Assembly (NCBI GenBank): GCA_903871875.1
Contig: CAIQIR010000033.1
Coordinates: 1 to 64,000 of the forward strand
Source of the DNA: an uncultured Schlesneria sp.
GTDB taxonomy: Bacteria; Planctomycetota; Planctomycetia; Planctomycetales; Planctomycetaceae
DNA: 64,000 nt
Direction of reading: 5' to 3'
The notes below the pieces were generated by a model. The model saw only the letters and a list, made by a program, of their open reading frames with translations, did not search any database and had not been told where the DNA came from. This document shows, piece by piece, positions 26,192 to 35,784 of the stretch; the stretch's first letter is position 1; each line of letters starts with the position of its first letter. The position numbers and the translations under genes are program-made.

Positions 26192-27217
26192 CTATTTGGC
26201 GGCGTGATGACCGAACCCTTTCGATTCGACAACCCGGACCCCGTCGTCCGTCGCCTGCACAATCAGCGCCTCGATCTTTTCGTTCTCGATCAATGGCAAC
26301 CCCCGCTCGGGCCCGACGACGCAAATAGCGGTATCCCAAGCGTCGGCCGTCCCACCGTCCGCCGCCACAACGGTCACGCTGCTGCGTCGCGTCAGACCAA
26401 CACCGGTTTGCGGATCGACAATGTGCGAGTAGCGCACGCCGGCGATCTCGACAAATTGAAACGCATCTCCCGAGGTAGAGACCGCGCAATTCTTTAGCAG
26501 TAGCAGCCGACTGGGTGGACGGTTCGCTCCTTCGAGCGGTGCGACGCCAATTTTCCAGCCGTCGGCCGCGGGCGGCGGATCGCCGGCCACGATGTCACCG
26601 GACAGCGCCACCAGGGTGCGATTGAGGCCCCGTTCGCGCAGGCATCGGCTGACCTCTTGGGCGATATACCCTTTGGCGATGCCCCCAAAATCCAGCCGCA
26701 TGCCGACCCGCTGCAGCTCGACCGTCTGATCGGCTTCACTCAGCGTCACCAGTTTCCAGCCGACCAATTCTTTCGCCGCAGCGATTTCTTCGGCGGTCGG
26801 CAGACGTTTTTCTTTCCGGGCTCGGCGCCACAGGGCGACCAACGGTCCCACGGTGACATCGAACCCACCATCCGTGAGTTTTGAGACGGCGAGTGACTGT
26901 TTCAGCACCTGAAACAGCTCGGGACTGACCTTTACGGGCTGCCCAGAACCGGCCTGAGCACACAGCCGCATCGCTTCGCTTTCAGGTTTGTAATCACTGA
27001 AAATCCAGTCCAATTCTTTCACTCGGGCGAAGGCGGCATGAGCAGCCTCATTTGCGACGATTTCTCCCGGCGCGTATATTGTGATTTCGACAATCGTACC
27101 GAGGTGCGGTTCGACAAATGAGAAGCGTTCGAGCGACTGAGCGAACGCCGGTGCCGCCATCCCCACCAAGGTGACGACGATCGTTCCTACCCATTCCCAC
27201 CACGTTAGAGTTGCCAT
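26192..27217 (-). CDS. apbE: FAD:protein FMN transferase (ApbE family)
   Basis: A 341-residue exported flavin transferase. An N-terminal signal peptide (GTIVVTLVGMAAPAFAQ) is followed by the ApbE domain. Visible family motifs are DFGGIAKGYI near 180, SGDIVAG, SGDAFQF and the metal/FMN motif YSHIVDPQTGVG. ApbE attaches FMN covalently to Ser/Thr of target proteins such as NqrB/RnfG-type subunits in the periplasm; no such target is in this window. Start is uncertain: the ATG at 27215-27217 overlaps the start codon of the divergent gene; an in-frame TTG at 27226 has GGAG seven bases upstream. Confidence 0.92.
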   Translation of the reverse strand: MATLTWWEWVGTIVVTLVGMAAPAFAQSLERFSFVEPHLGTIVEITIYAPGEIVANEAAHAAFARVKELDWIFSDYKPESEAMRLCAQAGSGQPVKVSPELFQVLKQSLAVSKLTDGGFDVTVGPLVALWRRARKEKRLPTAEEIAAAKELVGWKLVTLSEADQTVELQRVGMRLDFGGIAKGYIAQEVSRCLRERGLNRTLVALSGDIVAGDPPPAADGWKIGVAPLEGANRPPSRLLLLKNCAVSTSGDAFQFVEIAGVRYSHIVDPQTGVGLTRRSSVTVVAADGGTADAWDTAICVVGPERGLPLIENEKIEALIVQATDDGVRVVESKGFGHHAAK

Positions 27218-28343
27218 GCCGTTCAATTGTTCTCTCCGCCCCTGCTCTGCCCGTTTCCACACGCATCGTGGAACCCGCCACCTGACCCCCGTGATTGCCC
27301 TGCTGCTCGGCAGCCTCGGTTTTGCATCGATCTCGCTGTCCCAGGACAATACCGGGGATGCGAAGTCCGAAGCCGAAATGAAACAGTACGTGCAGAAGAT
27401 TCGCAACACGGAAATCTCGTTCACGATGGTACCGATTCCCGGCGGAGAATTCCTGATGGGAAGTCCCGAGGCGGAACCCGGTCGCAACGAGGACGAAAGC
27501 CCGCAGCACAAAGTGAAGCTCGAACCGTTCTGGATGGGAAAGACCGAAGTCACCTGGGACGAATTCGAACTGTGGTCGATCCGGCTGGAACGCGCTTTGC
27601 GCGACTTTGGCAATGCCGAAATCGGTCCGCAGGAAAAAGCGGCCGATGCGATCACCAAGCCGACGAATCCTTATACGGACATGTCGTTCGAAATGGGTAA
27701 AGACGGCGGCTATCCCGCGATCTGTATGACTCAGCATGCCGCCAAGACCTACTGCGAATGGCTGACCGCCAAAACCGGCCGCTACCACCGTTTGCCGACC
27801 GAAGCCGAATGGGAATATGCCTGCCGCGCCGGCACGACCACCGCTTACAGTTTCGGTGACGATCCCAGCAAGCTGGGCGAGTATGGCTGGTTCGACAGCA
27901 ACAGCAGCGAAAAGGGAAAACCGAAATACCACAAAGTCGGCAAGAAGAAACCCAATCCCTGGGGCCTGCATGACATGCACGGCAATGTCGCGGAATGGGT
28001 TCAAGATCGTTATGAAGCCGACTTCTACAGCAAGTTCAAACCGAATGAAGCGGTCAAGTTCCCGTTGTGTCTGGCCGATGACGAGTACCCTCGGGTGGCT
28101 CGCGGCGGGGCTTGGGATCGCAGTGCGGCGGAATGCCGTAGCGCAACCCGACTGGCTTCCGATGCTGAATGGAAACAGCAGGATCCCCAGAACCCCAAAA
28201 GCGCGTGGTACATGACCGATGCCCTGTGGGTCGGTTTCCGCGTGGTGCGACCTTTGCGAACCCCCAGCGAAGACGAACGCAAAAACCTGCGTCTGGACGC
28301 CGTCGTTCCCAAGGGCGTCAAGCCACGTGTTACCATCGAATAG
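27216..28343 (+). CDS. Secreted formylglycine-generating-enzyme-like (SUMF1) protein
   Basis: A 375-residue protein with a signal peptide (TPVIALLLGSLGFASISLS) and an FGE-sulfatase domain. Family motifs: MVPIPGGEFLMGSP, KLEPFWMGKTEVTWDEF, RLPTEAEWEYACRAGT, GLHDMHGNVAEWVQDRY, and RGGAWDRSAAECRSATR. In catalytic FGEs the last motif carries two cysteines; here the first is replaced and only the second is present, so it probably does not oxidise sulfatase cysteine. Such proteins often bind or act on other partners. Start codon overlaps that of apbE on the other strand; a GTG at 27171 would be an alternative. The gene precedes the Gfo/Idh/MocA gene by 63 bp, so they may be co-transcribed. Confidence 0.88.
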   Translation: MPFNCSLRPCSARFHTHRGTRHLTPVIALLLGSLGFASISLSQDNTGDAKSEAEMKQYVQKIRNTEISFTMVPIPGGEFLMGSPEAEPGRNEDESPQHKVKLEPFWMGKTEVTWDEFELWSIRLERALRDFGNAEIGPQEKAADAITKPTNPYTDMSFEMGKDGGYPAICMTQHAAKTYCEWLTAKTGRYHRLPTEAEWEYACRAGTTTAYSFGDDPSKLGEYGWFDSNSSEKGKPKYHKVGKKKPNPWGLHDMHGNVAEWVQDRYEADFYSKFKPNEAVKFPLCLADDEYPRVARGGAWDRSAAECRSATRLASDAEWKQQDPQNPKSAWYMTDALWVGFRVVRPLRTPSEDERKNLRLDAVVPKGVKPRVTIE

Positions 28344-28406
28344 TTCCATCCGATCGAAGAGTCACGCCTTGCATCATCTGTGTGCCCACTAACCGAGGAG
28401 TTAAAG

Positions 28407-29753
28407 ATGAATCCTGCCGACCAACCCTGTGAATCCACGTCGCGCCGCGACTTCCTGAAGACAACCGCGCTGGCCGGAACCGGAGCGACCTTGGTTGTGC
28501 CGGCGGGCTTCAGCAGCAGCCTGTTCGCCAGCGGCGACGACACGGTCAAAGTGGGCCTGATCGGCTGCGGCGGTCGCGGAACGGGGGCGGCGGAGCAGGC
28601 GCTGTCGACCAACGGCAATGTGAAGCTGACCGCAGTCGGCGATGCATTTGCCGAAAACGCCATGCATGTGCTCGAGCGGGTCAAGTCCTCGCTGGGTGCC
28701 AAAGGCGAACGCGTGCAGGTGCCACCGGAAAAGATCTTCAACGGGCTCGATGCTTATCAAAAAGTCATCGACAGCGGTGTCGATCTGGTAATCCTCGCCA
28801 CGCCGCCCGGGTTTCGTCCCATCCATTTTGAATACGCAGTCAAAGCGGGCAAGCACATTTTCATGGAAAAGCCCGTGGCCGTCGACGCTCCCGGCGTCCG
28901 CCAGGTGATCGAAGCGAACAAGGTCGCGAAAGAGAAGAAGCTGAAGGTCGGCGTGGGCCTGCAACGTCACCATCAAGCGGGCTACCTGGAAACGATCAAA
29001 CGCATCAAGGATGGCGCGATCGGCGATATCATGGCGATGCGCGTCTATTGGAACGGCACTACGCCGTGGGATCCCCGCAAGACACGTGAGCAATGCCGGT
29101 CGGAATTGGAGTATCAGGTCATCAACTGGTACTACTACACCTGGCTGAGCGGCGATCACATTTGCGAACAGCACATCCACAATCTGGACGTCGGCAACTG
29201 GGTCAAGGGCGGCAAGGACAAAGAGGCCGAATACCCGGTCAAGGCGAACGGAATGGGTGGACGACAGGTCCGCACCGACAAGAAGTATGGCGAGATCTAC
29301 GATCACCACTTCGTGGAGTACGAGTACGCCGACGGCAGCACGATGTACAGCCAATGTCGTCAGATGGGCGGCTGCTGGAATAGCGTTTCGGAATTCGTCA
29401 AAGGCACGAAGGGAACTTCGAATCCGTCAGGCAGCATCAGCGGCAAGGGGATCGATTGGCAATTTGGTGAAAAGCAGAAGAACCCCTACCAGGTCGAACA
29501 CGACGATCTGTTTGCCGCGATCCGCAATGGCACCGAATACAACGAAGCGGATAACGGCGCGTACAGCTCGATGACGGCGATTCTCGGTCGACTCTGTACC
29601 TACTCCGGTAAAGAGATTACCTGGGAAGACGCGATCAAGTCGGAAGTCAGCCTGGCTCCGAAGAAATACGAGTGGGATGCCGAACCACCGGTCAAAGCCA
29701 ACGCGAACGGCGTCTATCCCGTCGCGATTCCTGGCCTGACCAAAGTTCTGTGA
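28407..29753 (+). CDS. Tat-exported Gfo/Idh/MocA family oxidoreductase
   Basis: A 448-residue NAD(P)-dependent sugar oxidoreductase-like protein. A twin-arginine signal (TSRRDFLKTTALAG, about 11-24) leads to a Rossmann domain with VGLIGCGGRGTGAAEQAL, and the family motif EKPVAVDAPG near 160. The substrate-binding half follows, with CEQHIHNLDVGNW as likely active-site histidines. The start is set by GAGGAG spaced 6 bp from the ATG. The planctomycete Tat-exported subfamily is abundant and mostly uncharacterised. It is followed by a strong intrinsic terminator and preceded by the FGE-like gene, so both probably make one transcript. Confidence 0.93.
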   Translation: MNPADQPCESTSRRDFLKTTALAGTGATLVVPAGFSSSLFASGDDTVKVGLIGCGGRGTGAAEQALSTNGNVKLTAVGDAFAENAMHVLERVKSSLGAKGERVQVPPEKIFNGLDAYQKVIDSGVDLVILATPPGFRPIHFEYAVKAGKHIFMEKPVAVDAPGVRQVIEANKVAKEKKLKVGVGLQRHHQAGYLETIKRIKDGAIGDIMAMRVYWNGTTPWDPRKTREQCRSELEYQVINWYYYTWLSGDHICEQHIHNLDVGNWVKGGKDKEAEYPVKANGMGGRQVRTDKKYGEIYDHHFVEYEYADGSTMYSQCRQMGGCWNSVSEFVKGTKGTSNPSGSISGKGIDWQFGEKQKNPYQVEHDDLFAAIRNGTEYNEADNGAYSSMTAILGRLCTYSGKEITWEDAIKSEVSLAPKKYEWDAEPPVKANANGVYPVAIPGLTKVL

Positions 29754-29790
29754 CGCGGAACTTCTGGCATCACTGTTGAAGATCGTTCTG

Positions 29791-29830
29791 ACAGCCCCGC
29801 CGGTACTAAATCGGCGGGGCTGTTTTGTTA
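29791..29830 (+). terminator. Intrinsic terminator after the Gfo/Idh/MocA gene
   Basis: A perfect 12-bp stem (ACAGCCCCGCCG and its complement) around a 9-base loop, followed by TTTGTTA. It lies about 38 bp after the stop of the plus-strand oxidoreductase and may also serve the convergent thioredoxin gene. Confidence 0.9.
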
Positions 29831-29922
29831 ATCGCGTCGCGAGACCGTTAACGACGGTCAAATTACGAGTGCTTGTCGCAGGGGCAGCCGGAAGCTTGGG
29901 CGACCGGAACTTGGGCGACGTT

Positions 29923-30540
29923 TTACTTTTCGGACGCCGCGTCCGGGGACAACTTGCCCGAAGGCTGCTCTTCCTGCGTCGACTCGTTCAGCGCTTTGGC
30001 AATCGCTCGGTCGATCTCGTCTGGCGAACTGGGCACCCAGCCGAGTTCATGATAAACGATGCGATTCTGCCGATTCACGACCCACAACTGAGGGATCGTG
30101 CTGACATGCAGATCAGAAAACGTCTTTTCCGCGCCGTAACCGTTCACCCAGGGAACTTTGAGCGACTGGACGAAATCACGACTGGCCTCCATCGTCTCGG
30201 GATCAGTTCCCTCGGACGTCATCCCCAGGAAGATCACTCCGCGATCTTTGTACTTCTTATGGAGTGTGATCAATTCGGGAATCGCACCGCGGCACGGCAC
30301 GCACCAGTAAGCCCACGCGTCGATCACGACGACATGATCTTGTAAGTCCGCCGCCGTCGGTGCGGAGCCGTTGATCCAACCCACCGCTTCGATCATCGGA
30401 AATGGCTTGGAAATCTGGTTGGACATTCCCGGAGCGACTGCCGAGCGGAAGAACCAGGCACAGCCAATCGTGAACACTCCAACGATCACAAGCGCGATGA
30501 AAAAGCCGTCGGGTTTGCGAGCAGCGGGTCGAGCCGTCAT
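29923..30540 (-). CDS. TlpA/ResA-like membrane-anchored thioredoxin
   Basis: A 205-residue protein with one N-terminal TM helix (FFIALVIVGVFTIGCAW, about 13-29) and a periplasmic thioredoxin fold. The active site is WCVPC near 80, followed by the typical cis-Pro region STIPQLWVVNRQNRIV. It belongs to the TlpA/ResA-type reductants that keep cytochrome or other exported thiols reduced. The C-terminus is acidic (SPDAASEK). The start is the second candidate, an ATG giving MTARPAARK, after AGGATG; a GTG a few codons upstream is possible. No cytochrome c gene is nearby. The gene converges on the terminator of the previous plus-strand gene. Confidence 0.86.
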   Translation of the reverse strand: MTARPAARKPDGFFIALVIVGVFTIGCAWFFRSAVAPGMSNQISKPFPMIEAVGWINGSAPTAADLQDHVVVIDAWAYWCVPCRGAIPELITLHKKYKDRGVIFLGMTSEGTDPETMEASRDFVQSLKVPWVNGYGAEKTFSDLHVSTIPQLWVVNRQNRIVYHELGWVPSSPDEIDRAIAKALNESTQEEQPSGKLSPDAASEK

Positions 30541-30636
30541 GGTGAGCATCCTGCAAGAGCCGCGTTGGGAGGACTGCGCACGTCGCCGGTCCGGTTGTTC
30601 CCTACGGAGCCAACCGCACCGGCAGTCGAGTGACGT

Positions 30637-32154
30637 TTACAGACCGTAAAGTTCGGAATATTTCGTCCGCAAATGGGTGATCAGCGGGCCATGTGACAGC
30701 GATTCACCCGTCACCACTTCCACCAGCCGTTTCGCGGAATACCGTTTTCCATGACGGTGAATTTTTTCGTTCAACCACTCCTTCAGCGGCCGAAAAACAC
30801 CGCGCGAGAATTGGTCGTCAAGATCGCCCAGATCACGCTGGGCGGCGATATAGAACTGGGCGGCATACATGTTCCCCAGCGCATACGTGGGAAAATATCC
30901 GAGCAAACCGGCACTCCAATGAATGTCCTGCAGGCAACCATTCGCGTCGGAGGGAACAGTCAGCCCGAAGTACTTCATCACTTTTTCGTTCCAGGCAGCC
31001 GGCACGTCAGCCGGCTGCATCGCGCCCGAGATCAGTTGTTGTTCGATCTCGAATCGTAACATGATATGCAGGTTGTAGGTGACTTCGTCGGCCTCGACGC
31101 GAATCAGCGAGGGGCGGACATCGTTGATCGCGAAATAGAAATCGTCCATCGGCACATCCCCGAGCGCCTTCGGGAAGCCAATCTGGGCGGTCGGGAACAA
31201 ATACCGCCAGAACGAGCGACTGCGACCGACAAAATTCTCCCACAAACGCGACTGCGATTCGTGAATACCCAGCGATGTCGCCTGTCCGATTCCCAGTCCG
31301 AAACTGTCACCTGGCAAACCCTGATCGTAAATTCCATGCCCCGATTCGTGCATGACGCCGAAGAAGGCGGAATTGAAATGATGATCGTTGTAGCGGGTGG
31401 TCAGTCGACAGTCCCCTGGCCCGAATCCGCTGCAAAACGGATGGGCCGATTCGTCGATGCGTCCTGCATCAAAATTGAAGCCGATGGCCTTGGAGGCGCC
31501 CTCCGCCAGCACGATCTGCGGCGTCTTGGGATAATGGCGTGACAAGATCTCGACCTCAGGCCGGCGGGACGAATGCTGGATCGCCGCAACCAGTTTCACC
31601 AGTTCGTCACGCAGCGGCGAGAAGACTCGTTCGATCTCGGCCGCGGTCATTCCCGGTTCGTAGTCGTCCAGCAGGGCATCGTAGGGAACGCCGGCACCGT
31701 AACCGACGGCCTGGGCTTCTTCTCGCTTCAGGCCAATCATCTTTTCCAGCCAGGGCAAGAATGCCGTAAAATCGGCGTCTTCGCGGGCGCCGACCCAGGC
31801 CTGTTGCGACATCGTCGTCGTGCGGGACAGTTCTTCCACCAGACGCCGCGGCAACTTTGTCTGCCGATCGAACGTCCGTCGCGCCTCGCGCACATTGACC
31901 GCTCGATCGCTATCGGCGTCACCCAGATCAGTCTGTTGTTCCAGTTCCGACAGCAATTCACCGATGCGCGGCGAGGTCGCTCGTTCATGAGCGATTCCGG
32001 CCAGCAGCCCTAATTGTTCGGCGCGATGCCCTGCTCCGTTGGCGGGCATATAAGTCTGTTCGTCCCAGCTCAGTACGCTACCGCAGGAACTGAGGACAGC
32101 CGCTTCACGCAGCAATTGGGTTAAGCTTGAGTAGAGTTCATCCGTGCGAGACAT
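30637..32154 (-). CDS. Carboxypeptidase Taq (M32 family) metallopeptidase
   Basis: A 505-residue cytosolic zinc carboxypeptidase. The M32 zinc site HESGH lies near 264-268, with the third ligand in IHESQSRLWEN around 297-307, the classic M32 signature. Other family blocks are VLSWDEQTYMP near the N-terminus and DVRPSLIRVEADEVTYNLH. Length fits the family. The enzyme removes C-terminal residues from peptides during peptide turnover. The start follows GAGGAA. The gene is divergent from the CBS-domain gene, sharing a 363-bp intergenic region. Its upstream neighbour on the same strand is far, so it is probably monocistronic. Confidence 0.95.
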   Translation of the reverse strand: MSRTDELYSSLTQLLREAAVLSSCGSVLSWDEQTYMPANGAGHRAEQLGLLAGIAHERATSPRIGELLSELEQQTDLGDADSDRAVNVREARRTFDRQTKLPRRLVEELSRTTTMSQQAWVGAREDADFTAFLPWLEKMIGLKREEAQAVGYGAGVPYDALLDDYEPGMTAAEIERVFSPLRDELVKLVAAIQHSSRRPEVEILSRHYPKTPQIVLAEGASKAIGFNFDAGRIDESAHPFCSGFGPGDCRLTTRYNDHHFNSAFFGVMHESGHGIYDQGLPGDSFGLGIGQATSLGIHESQSRLWENFVGRSRSFWRYLFPTAQIGFPKALGDVPMDDFYFAINDVRPSLIRVEADEVTYNLHIMLRFEIEQQLISGAMQPADVPAAWNEKVMKYFGLTVPSDANGCLQDIHWSAGLLGYFPTYALGNMYAAQFYIAAQRDLGDLDDQFSRGVFRPLKEWLNEKIHRHGKRYSAKRLVEVVTGESLSHGPLITHLRTKYSELYGL

Positions 32155-32517
32155 GAGATTCCTCGATAAGTGTCAAAGTCCAGGGCATGTTCCCACAGGG
32201 ACAGACCGCATTCAAGGCCTTCGGCTGTGTCTCATTTTCCGATGAACGTCTGGAGCCTCTTTTTTCGCACACCGTGTCGATCGAAGGCTTGGGACGTCAG
32301 AACACGGCTGCCAGCAAATTTGCCGGCGAAATCATCGCTACAACCGGAATTGTCGCTTTGATCATCGCGAAGAGTTTGTCGGTCGTGAAGACTTCGTGAT
32401 TCACGTTGAGTTTTCGCCTCATGTTGCCGAAATGCATCGTATGTTCTGGGAAGAACCGGGTGTGATGATTCCCTTCATCACCCTTCAATTGATTCTCTTT
32501 CCAGATGGAGTGGCACG
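32155..32517. other. Divergent intergenic region (363 bp)
   Basis: It separates the minus-strand M32 peptidase from the plus-strand CBS-domain gene and should hold both promoters. Small overlapping frames here have no protein character. I see no strong hairpin or repeat. Confidence 0.4.
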
Positions 32518-33075
32518 ATGAGGATGACCGTCGCCGATCTAATGTGTGAAACGCCCGTCACTGTGGGACCCCAATGCACCACCGACGAGGCGCTCGAAGC
32601 GTTCTTTGAATACGAAACACCAGAACTGTATGTGATCGACAAAAGCGGTCGATTGCTGGGTGTTCTGCCCGACTATGAAATGCTCAAGACACAGCTGAGC
32701 GGCGAAGCCCGTGAAGCGCGAGTCGAGCAACTGATGTCGCGATCGGTGCCGTTCTGCCGGCTCGATTCGGATGCTGCGGAAGTGACCCGCATGTTCCGCG
32801 ACAGCCAGTTCAGCCGGCTTCCGGTCATCAAGGCTGGCCGTTTGGTTGGCGTTGTGACCCGCGCGGATGTGCTGCGATTGATGGCCGTACTGCGTCGCAT
32901 CGACACTCCCGCGGCGAAAGCCGTCGCCGGACCGAAACGCCCCAAACACCTGGGCCCGGTCAAATCGACGACGACCCGCACCACGCGTGCGAAATCGGTG
33001 GGTTCCAAGTCGGCGTCGAGCCGAAGTCGATCAAAATCGGCCTCACGTGGCTCGGCCGCGGGTGCATGCCGCTAA
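32518..33075 (+). CDS. CBS-domain pair protein with basic Ser/Arg/Lys-rich tail
   Basis: A 185-residue protein. Two CBS motifs fill residues about 5-125: MCETPVTVGPQCTTDEALEA then YVIDKSGRLLGVLPD, and MSRSVPFCRLDSDAAEVTRM then LPVIKAGRLVGVVTRADVLR. CBS pairs bind adenine nucleotides and regulate partner proteins or act alone. From about 135 the protein is a low-complexity tail rich in Lys, Arg, Ser and Thr (KSTTTRTTRAKSVGSKSASS), which could bind nucleic acid or acidic surfaces. Start ATG follows GGAG; an in-frame ATG two codons later is an alternative. It is cytosolic. No adjacent transporter or enzyme explains its target. Confidence 0.88.
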   Translation: MRMTVADLMCETPVTVGPQCTTDEALEAFFEYETPELYVIDKSGRLLGVLPDYEMLKTQLSGEAREARVEQLMSRSVPFCRLDSDAAEVTRMFRDSQFSRLPVIKAGRLVGVVTRADVLRLMAVLRRIDTPAAKAVAGPKRPKHLGPVKSTTTRTTRAKSVGSKSASSRSRSKSASRGSAAGACR

Positions 33076-33435
33076 TCGTCCGACTTCGATCCGAGTTGGC
33101 GGGGATTGTGACGGCGGACACGACTCGATTGGCAGGGAAGCCTTCCGATGAGATCGAGTAAGGAATTCAGCGTGTCCGCCCTTCGCCGGCAGGTCCGCTC
33201 GGCACACTGCCCCGGCCACGGAGGGAGCGGGTCTACTGCCTTGCCGGCAGTTGTCGAGGCCCTTTGGACAGGCGGTTCGAACGGCCCACTCGCAGGACGC
33301 GGGTCAAGACCTTGGCGGGATATTTTTGGCACGTCCCGTCCACCGGAATAAGGCGAGTTCTTCCCAGGCTTCGCTCGGCGCAGTGAGTCGTTAAGATTCA
33401 CCTCGAGTCCGAAGTCTTTTGAAGAATGTCTCGCC
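33076..33435. other. Intergenic region before uvrB (360 bp)
   Basis: No gene is supported. The promoter of uvrB should lie here. I looked for a LexA-like palindrome and saw none that I could defend. Confidence 0.4.
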
Positions 33436-35502
33436 ATGCCGCAATTTCAAATCCGCAGCGACTTTCAACCTGCGGGCGATCAGCCGAGAGCGATTGAATC
33501 GCTGGTGCGGGGCCTGCGCGAAGGCAAACGCGATCAGGTCCTGCTGGGTGTCACGGGGTCGGGCAAGACCTTCACGATGGCCAACGTGATCCAGCAGATG
33601 CAGCGCCCGGCGCTGATTTTGTCGCACAACAAAACGCTGGCGGCCCAACTGTACGGCGAATTTCGCGATTTCTTTCCGAATAACGCCATCGCCTACTTCG
33701 TCAGCTACTACGACTATTACCAACCCGAAGCGTATATCCCGCAGCGCGACATCTACATCGAAAAAGATGCGTCGATCAACGAAGAGATTGATCGCCTGCG
33801 ACTGCTCGCCACCAGCGCCCTCGTCAGCCGCCGCGATGTTATCGTGGTCGCGAGTGTCAGTTGCATCTACGGCTTGGGTTCGCCCAAAGACTATCTGGAA
33901 ATGATGGTACCGCTGACCGTGGGTGGTTCGATCGATCGGGATGACCTGTTGCGCAAACTGTGCGATATCCAGTATTCGCGGAACGACGTCGCCCCGGCGC
34001 GCAGTAACTTCCGCGTGCGCGGCGATGTGATCGAGGTCTGGCCTGCCTATGAAGAGTTTGCGTATCGGATTGAACTGTGGGGCGACGAGGTCGAAAAACT
34101 GTCGATCATTAATCCGTTGACCGGCGAAGAAGCGCAGCGGCTGAACGACATTTATATCTATCCGGCCAAGCATTACGTCCTGCCCGAAGATCGGATCTCC
34201 GATGCGACTCGGGAAATCGAAGACGAACTGAACACGCAGCTCGAAAAATTCCAGCAGGAAGGAAAACTGCTGGAGCGACAGCGGCTGAATGCACGCACGC
34301 GACACGATCTGGAAATGCTGCGCGAGGTGGGCTTCTGCCCAGGCATCGAAAACTACAGCCGCGCGTTATCTGGACGCAAACCGGGCGAACCACCGTTCAC
34401 GCTGCTGGATTTCTTTCCCGAAGATTTTCTGCTGTTCGTCGATGAATCGCACGTCAGCGTCCCGCAGATCCGGGCAATGTTCAATGGCGACCGCGCCAGA
34501 AAGACCACGCTGGTCGATCACGGTTTCCGCTTGCCGATGGCGCTCGACAATCGTCCGTTGACTTTCGATGAATGGAACAAGCGGCGACAACAGACCGTTT
34601 TTGTCTCGGCCACGCCCGCTGATTGGGAGATTGAACAGACCGGCGGCGAAGTCGTCGAACAACTGATTCGCCCCACTGGGCTGCTCGATCCGACAATTTC
34701 GATTCACCCCGCCCGCGGTCAAGTGCAGCATCTGATGGAACAGATCCGGCTGCGCACAGCCAACGGGCAGCGCACGCTGGTGACCACACTGACCAAGCGA
34801 TTATCGGAAGACCTGACAACTTATCTGACCGAAGAAGGGATCCGCTGTGCGTGGCTGCATTCGGAACTGGATGCGTTTGAGCGAGTCGAGATTCTGCGCA
34901 GCCTGCGCGAAGGAAAATACGATGCGGTGATCGGTGTGAATCTGCTGCGCGAAGGGATCGACCTGCCTGAAGTATCGCTGGTGGCAATTCTGGACGCCGA
35001 TAAAGAAGGCTTCCTGCGCAGCGCCACCAGCTTGATTCAGACGATCGGCCGATCGGCACGTAACGTCAATGCCGAGGTGGTGCTGTACGCCGATTCGGTG
35101 ACCGACAGCATGCAAGAGGCACTCGACGAGACGGGTCGCCGTCGCATCCTGCAGATGGAATACAACAAGCAGCACGGCATCACGCCCGAGACGATCAAGA
35201 AGGCGATCCGTAAGGGCATCGAAGAAGAAATCGAAGCTCGTCGTCTGGCACAGAAGGTGATTGGCGCGGAAAGCGAAAGCCAGTACGTCACACAAGAATA
35301 TCTCAACGAACTGGAAGCCGAGATGCTGGCGGCGGCCGAGGCACTGGAATTTGAACGTGCGGCCAAACTGCGTGACCGAATCGTGCAGCTGAAACAACAA
35401 CTCGGCAAGCCCGTGCCCACGGAAGACGAGACGACGACCTCGAAAAAAGGCGGAGGACGGGGTCGCCGCGGAAGCAAGCGGAAACCAAACCCGCATCGCT
35501 AA
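33436..35502 (+). CDS. uvrB: Excinuclease ABC subunit B
   Basis: A 688-residue UvrB, the damage-verifying helicase-like subunit of nucleotide excision repair, working with UvrA and UvrC in the cytosol. Walker A GVTGSGKT lies near 38-45, and the beta-hairpin region [20 protein letters not shown] near 92-111. Helicase motifs follow, including [18 protein letters not shown] and QTIGRSARN. The C-terminal UVR motif ([20 protein letters not shown]) that contacts UvrC is present near 630-660, followed by a basic tail ([13 protein letters not shown]). Length and motifs are normal. Start ATG leads directly to [17 protein letters not shown], the usual UvrB beginning. It appears monocistronic. Confidence 0.98.
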   Translation: MPQFQIRSDFQPAGDQPRAIESLVRGLREGKRDQVLLGVTGSGKTFTMANVIQQMQRPALILSHNKTLAAQLYGEFRDFFPNNAIAYFVSYYDYYQPEAYIPQRDIYIEKDASINEEIDRLRLLATSALVSRRDVIVVASVSCIYGLGSPKDYLEMMVPLTVGGSIDRDDLLRKLCDIQYSRNDVAPARSNFRVRGDVIEVWPAYEEFAYRIELWGDEVEKLSIINPLTGEEAQRLNDIYIYPAKHYVLPEDRISDATREIEDELNTQLEKFQQEGKLLERQRLNARTRHDLEMLREVGFCPGIENYSRALSGRKPGEPPFTLLDFFPEDFLLFVDESHVSVPQIRAMFNGDRARKTTLVDHGFRLPMALDNRPLTFDEWNKRRQQTVFVSATPADWEIEQTGGEVVEQLIRPTGLLDPTISIHPARGQVQHLMEQIRLRTANGQRTLVTTLTKRLSEDLTTYLTEEGIRCAWLHSELDAFERVEILRSLREGKYDAVIGVNLLREGIDLPEVSLVAILDADKEGFLRSATSLIQTIGRSARNVNAEVVLYADSVTDSMQEALDETGRRRILQMEYNKQHGITPETIKKAIRKGIEEEIEARRLAQKVIGAESESQYVTQEYLNELEAEMLAAAEALEFERAAKLRDRIVQLKQQLGKPVPTEDETTTSKKGGGRGRRGSKRKPNPHR

Positions 35503-35784
35503 GGGTGAAAGTGGCATGCCGTCAGAGTGCGATGTTGGGGCCGGACGAAACGACCATGCACACTCGAGAGGAACTCCGACCGACGTGGATCGTTGTCGCG
35601 GTCGAAACGAACGGGGATTCGGTTGCATCCTGGCCAACAACCATGCATGCTCTGACCGTGGCAGACGGTGCGGAAAAACCGACTTTGTCGGACCGCGATG
35701 ACTGATGGCGTGAACTAAATCGAGTATCGTCGTCACGGCAAGCAAATTGACGAATCGATCAATCGAGAAATAAGGGAACAGGGT

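Noticed and set aside
25849-26262. 137-residue minus-strand frame overlapping the end of apbE
   Set aside because: Overlaps a well-supported gene on the same strand in a different frame; no domain.
27048-28349. 433-residue minus-strand frame opposite the FGE-like gene
   Set aside because: The plus-strand FGE motifs are unmistakable; the reverse frame is Phe/Gly/Arg-rich with no family match.
35505-35705. 66-residue open frame right after uvrB
   Set aside because: Random composition, no ribosome site that decides a start, no domain.
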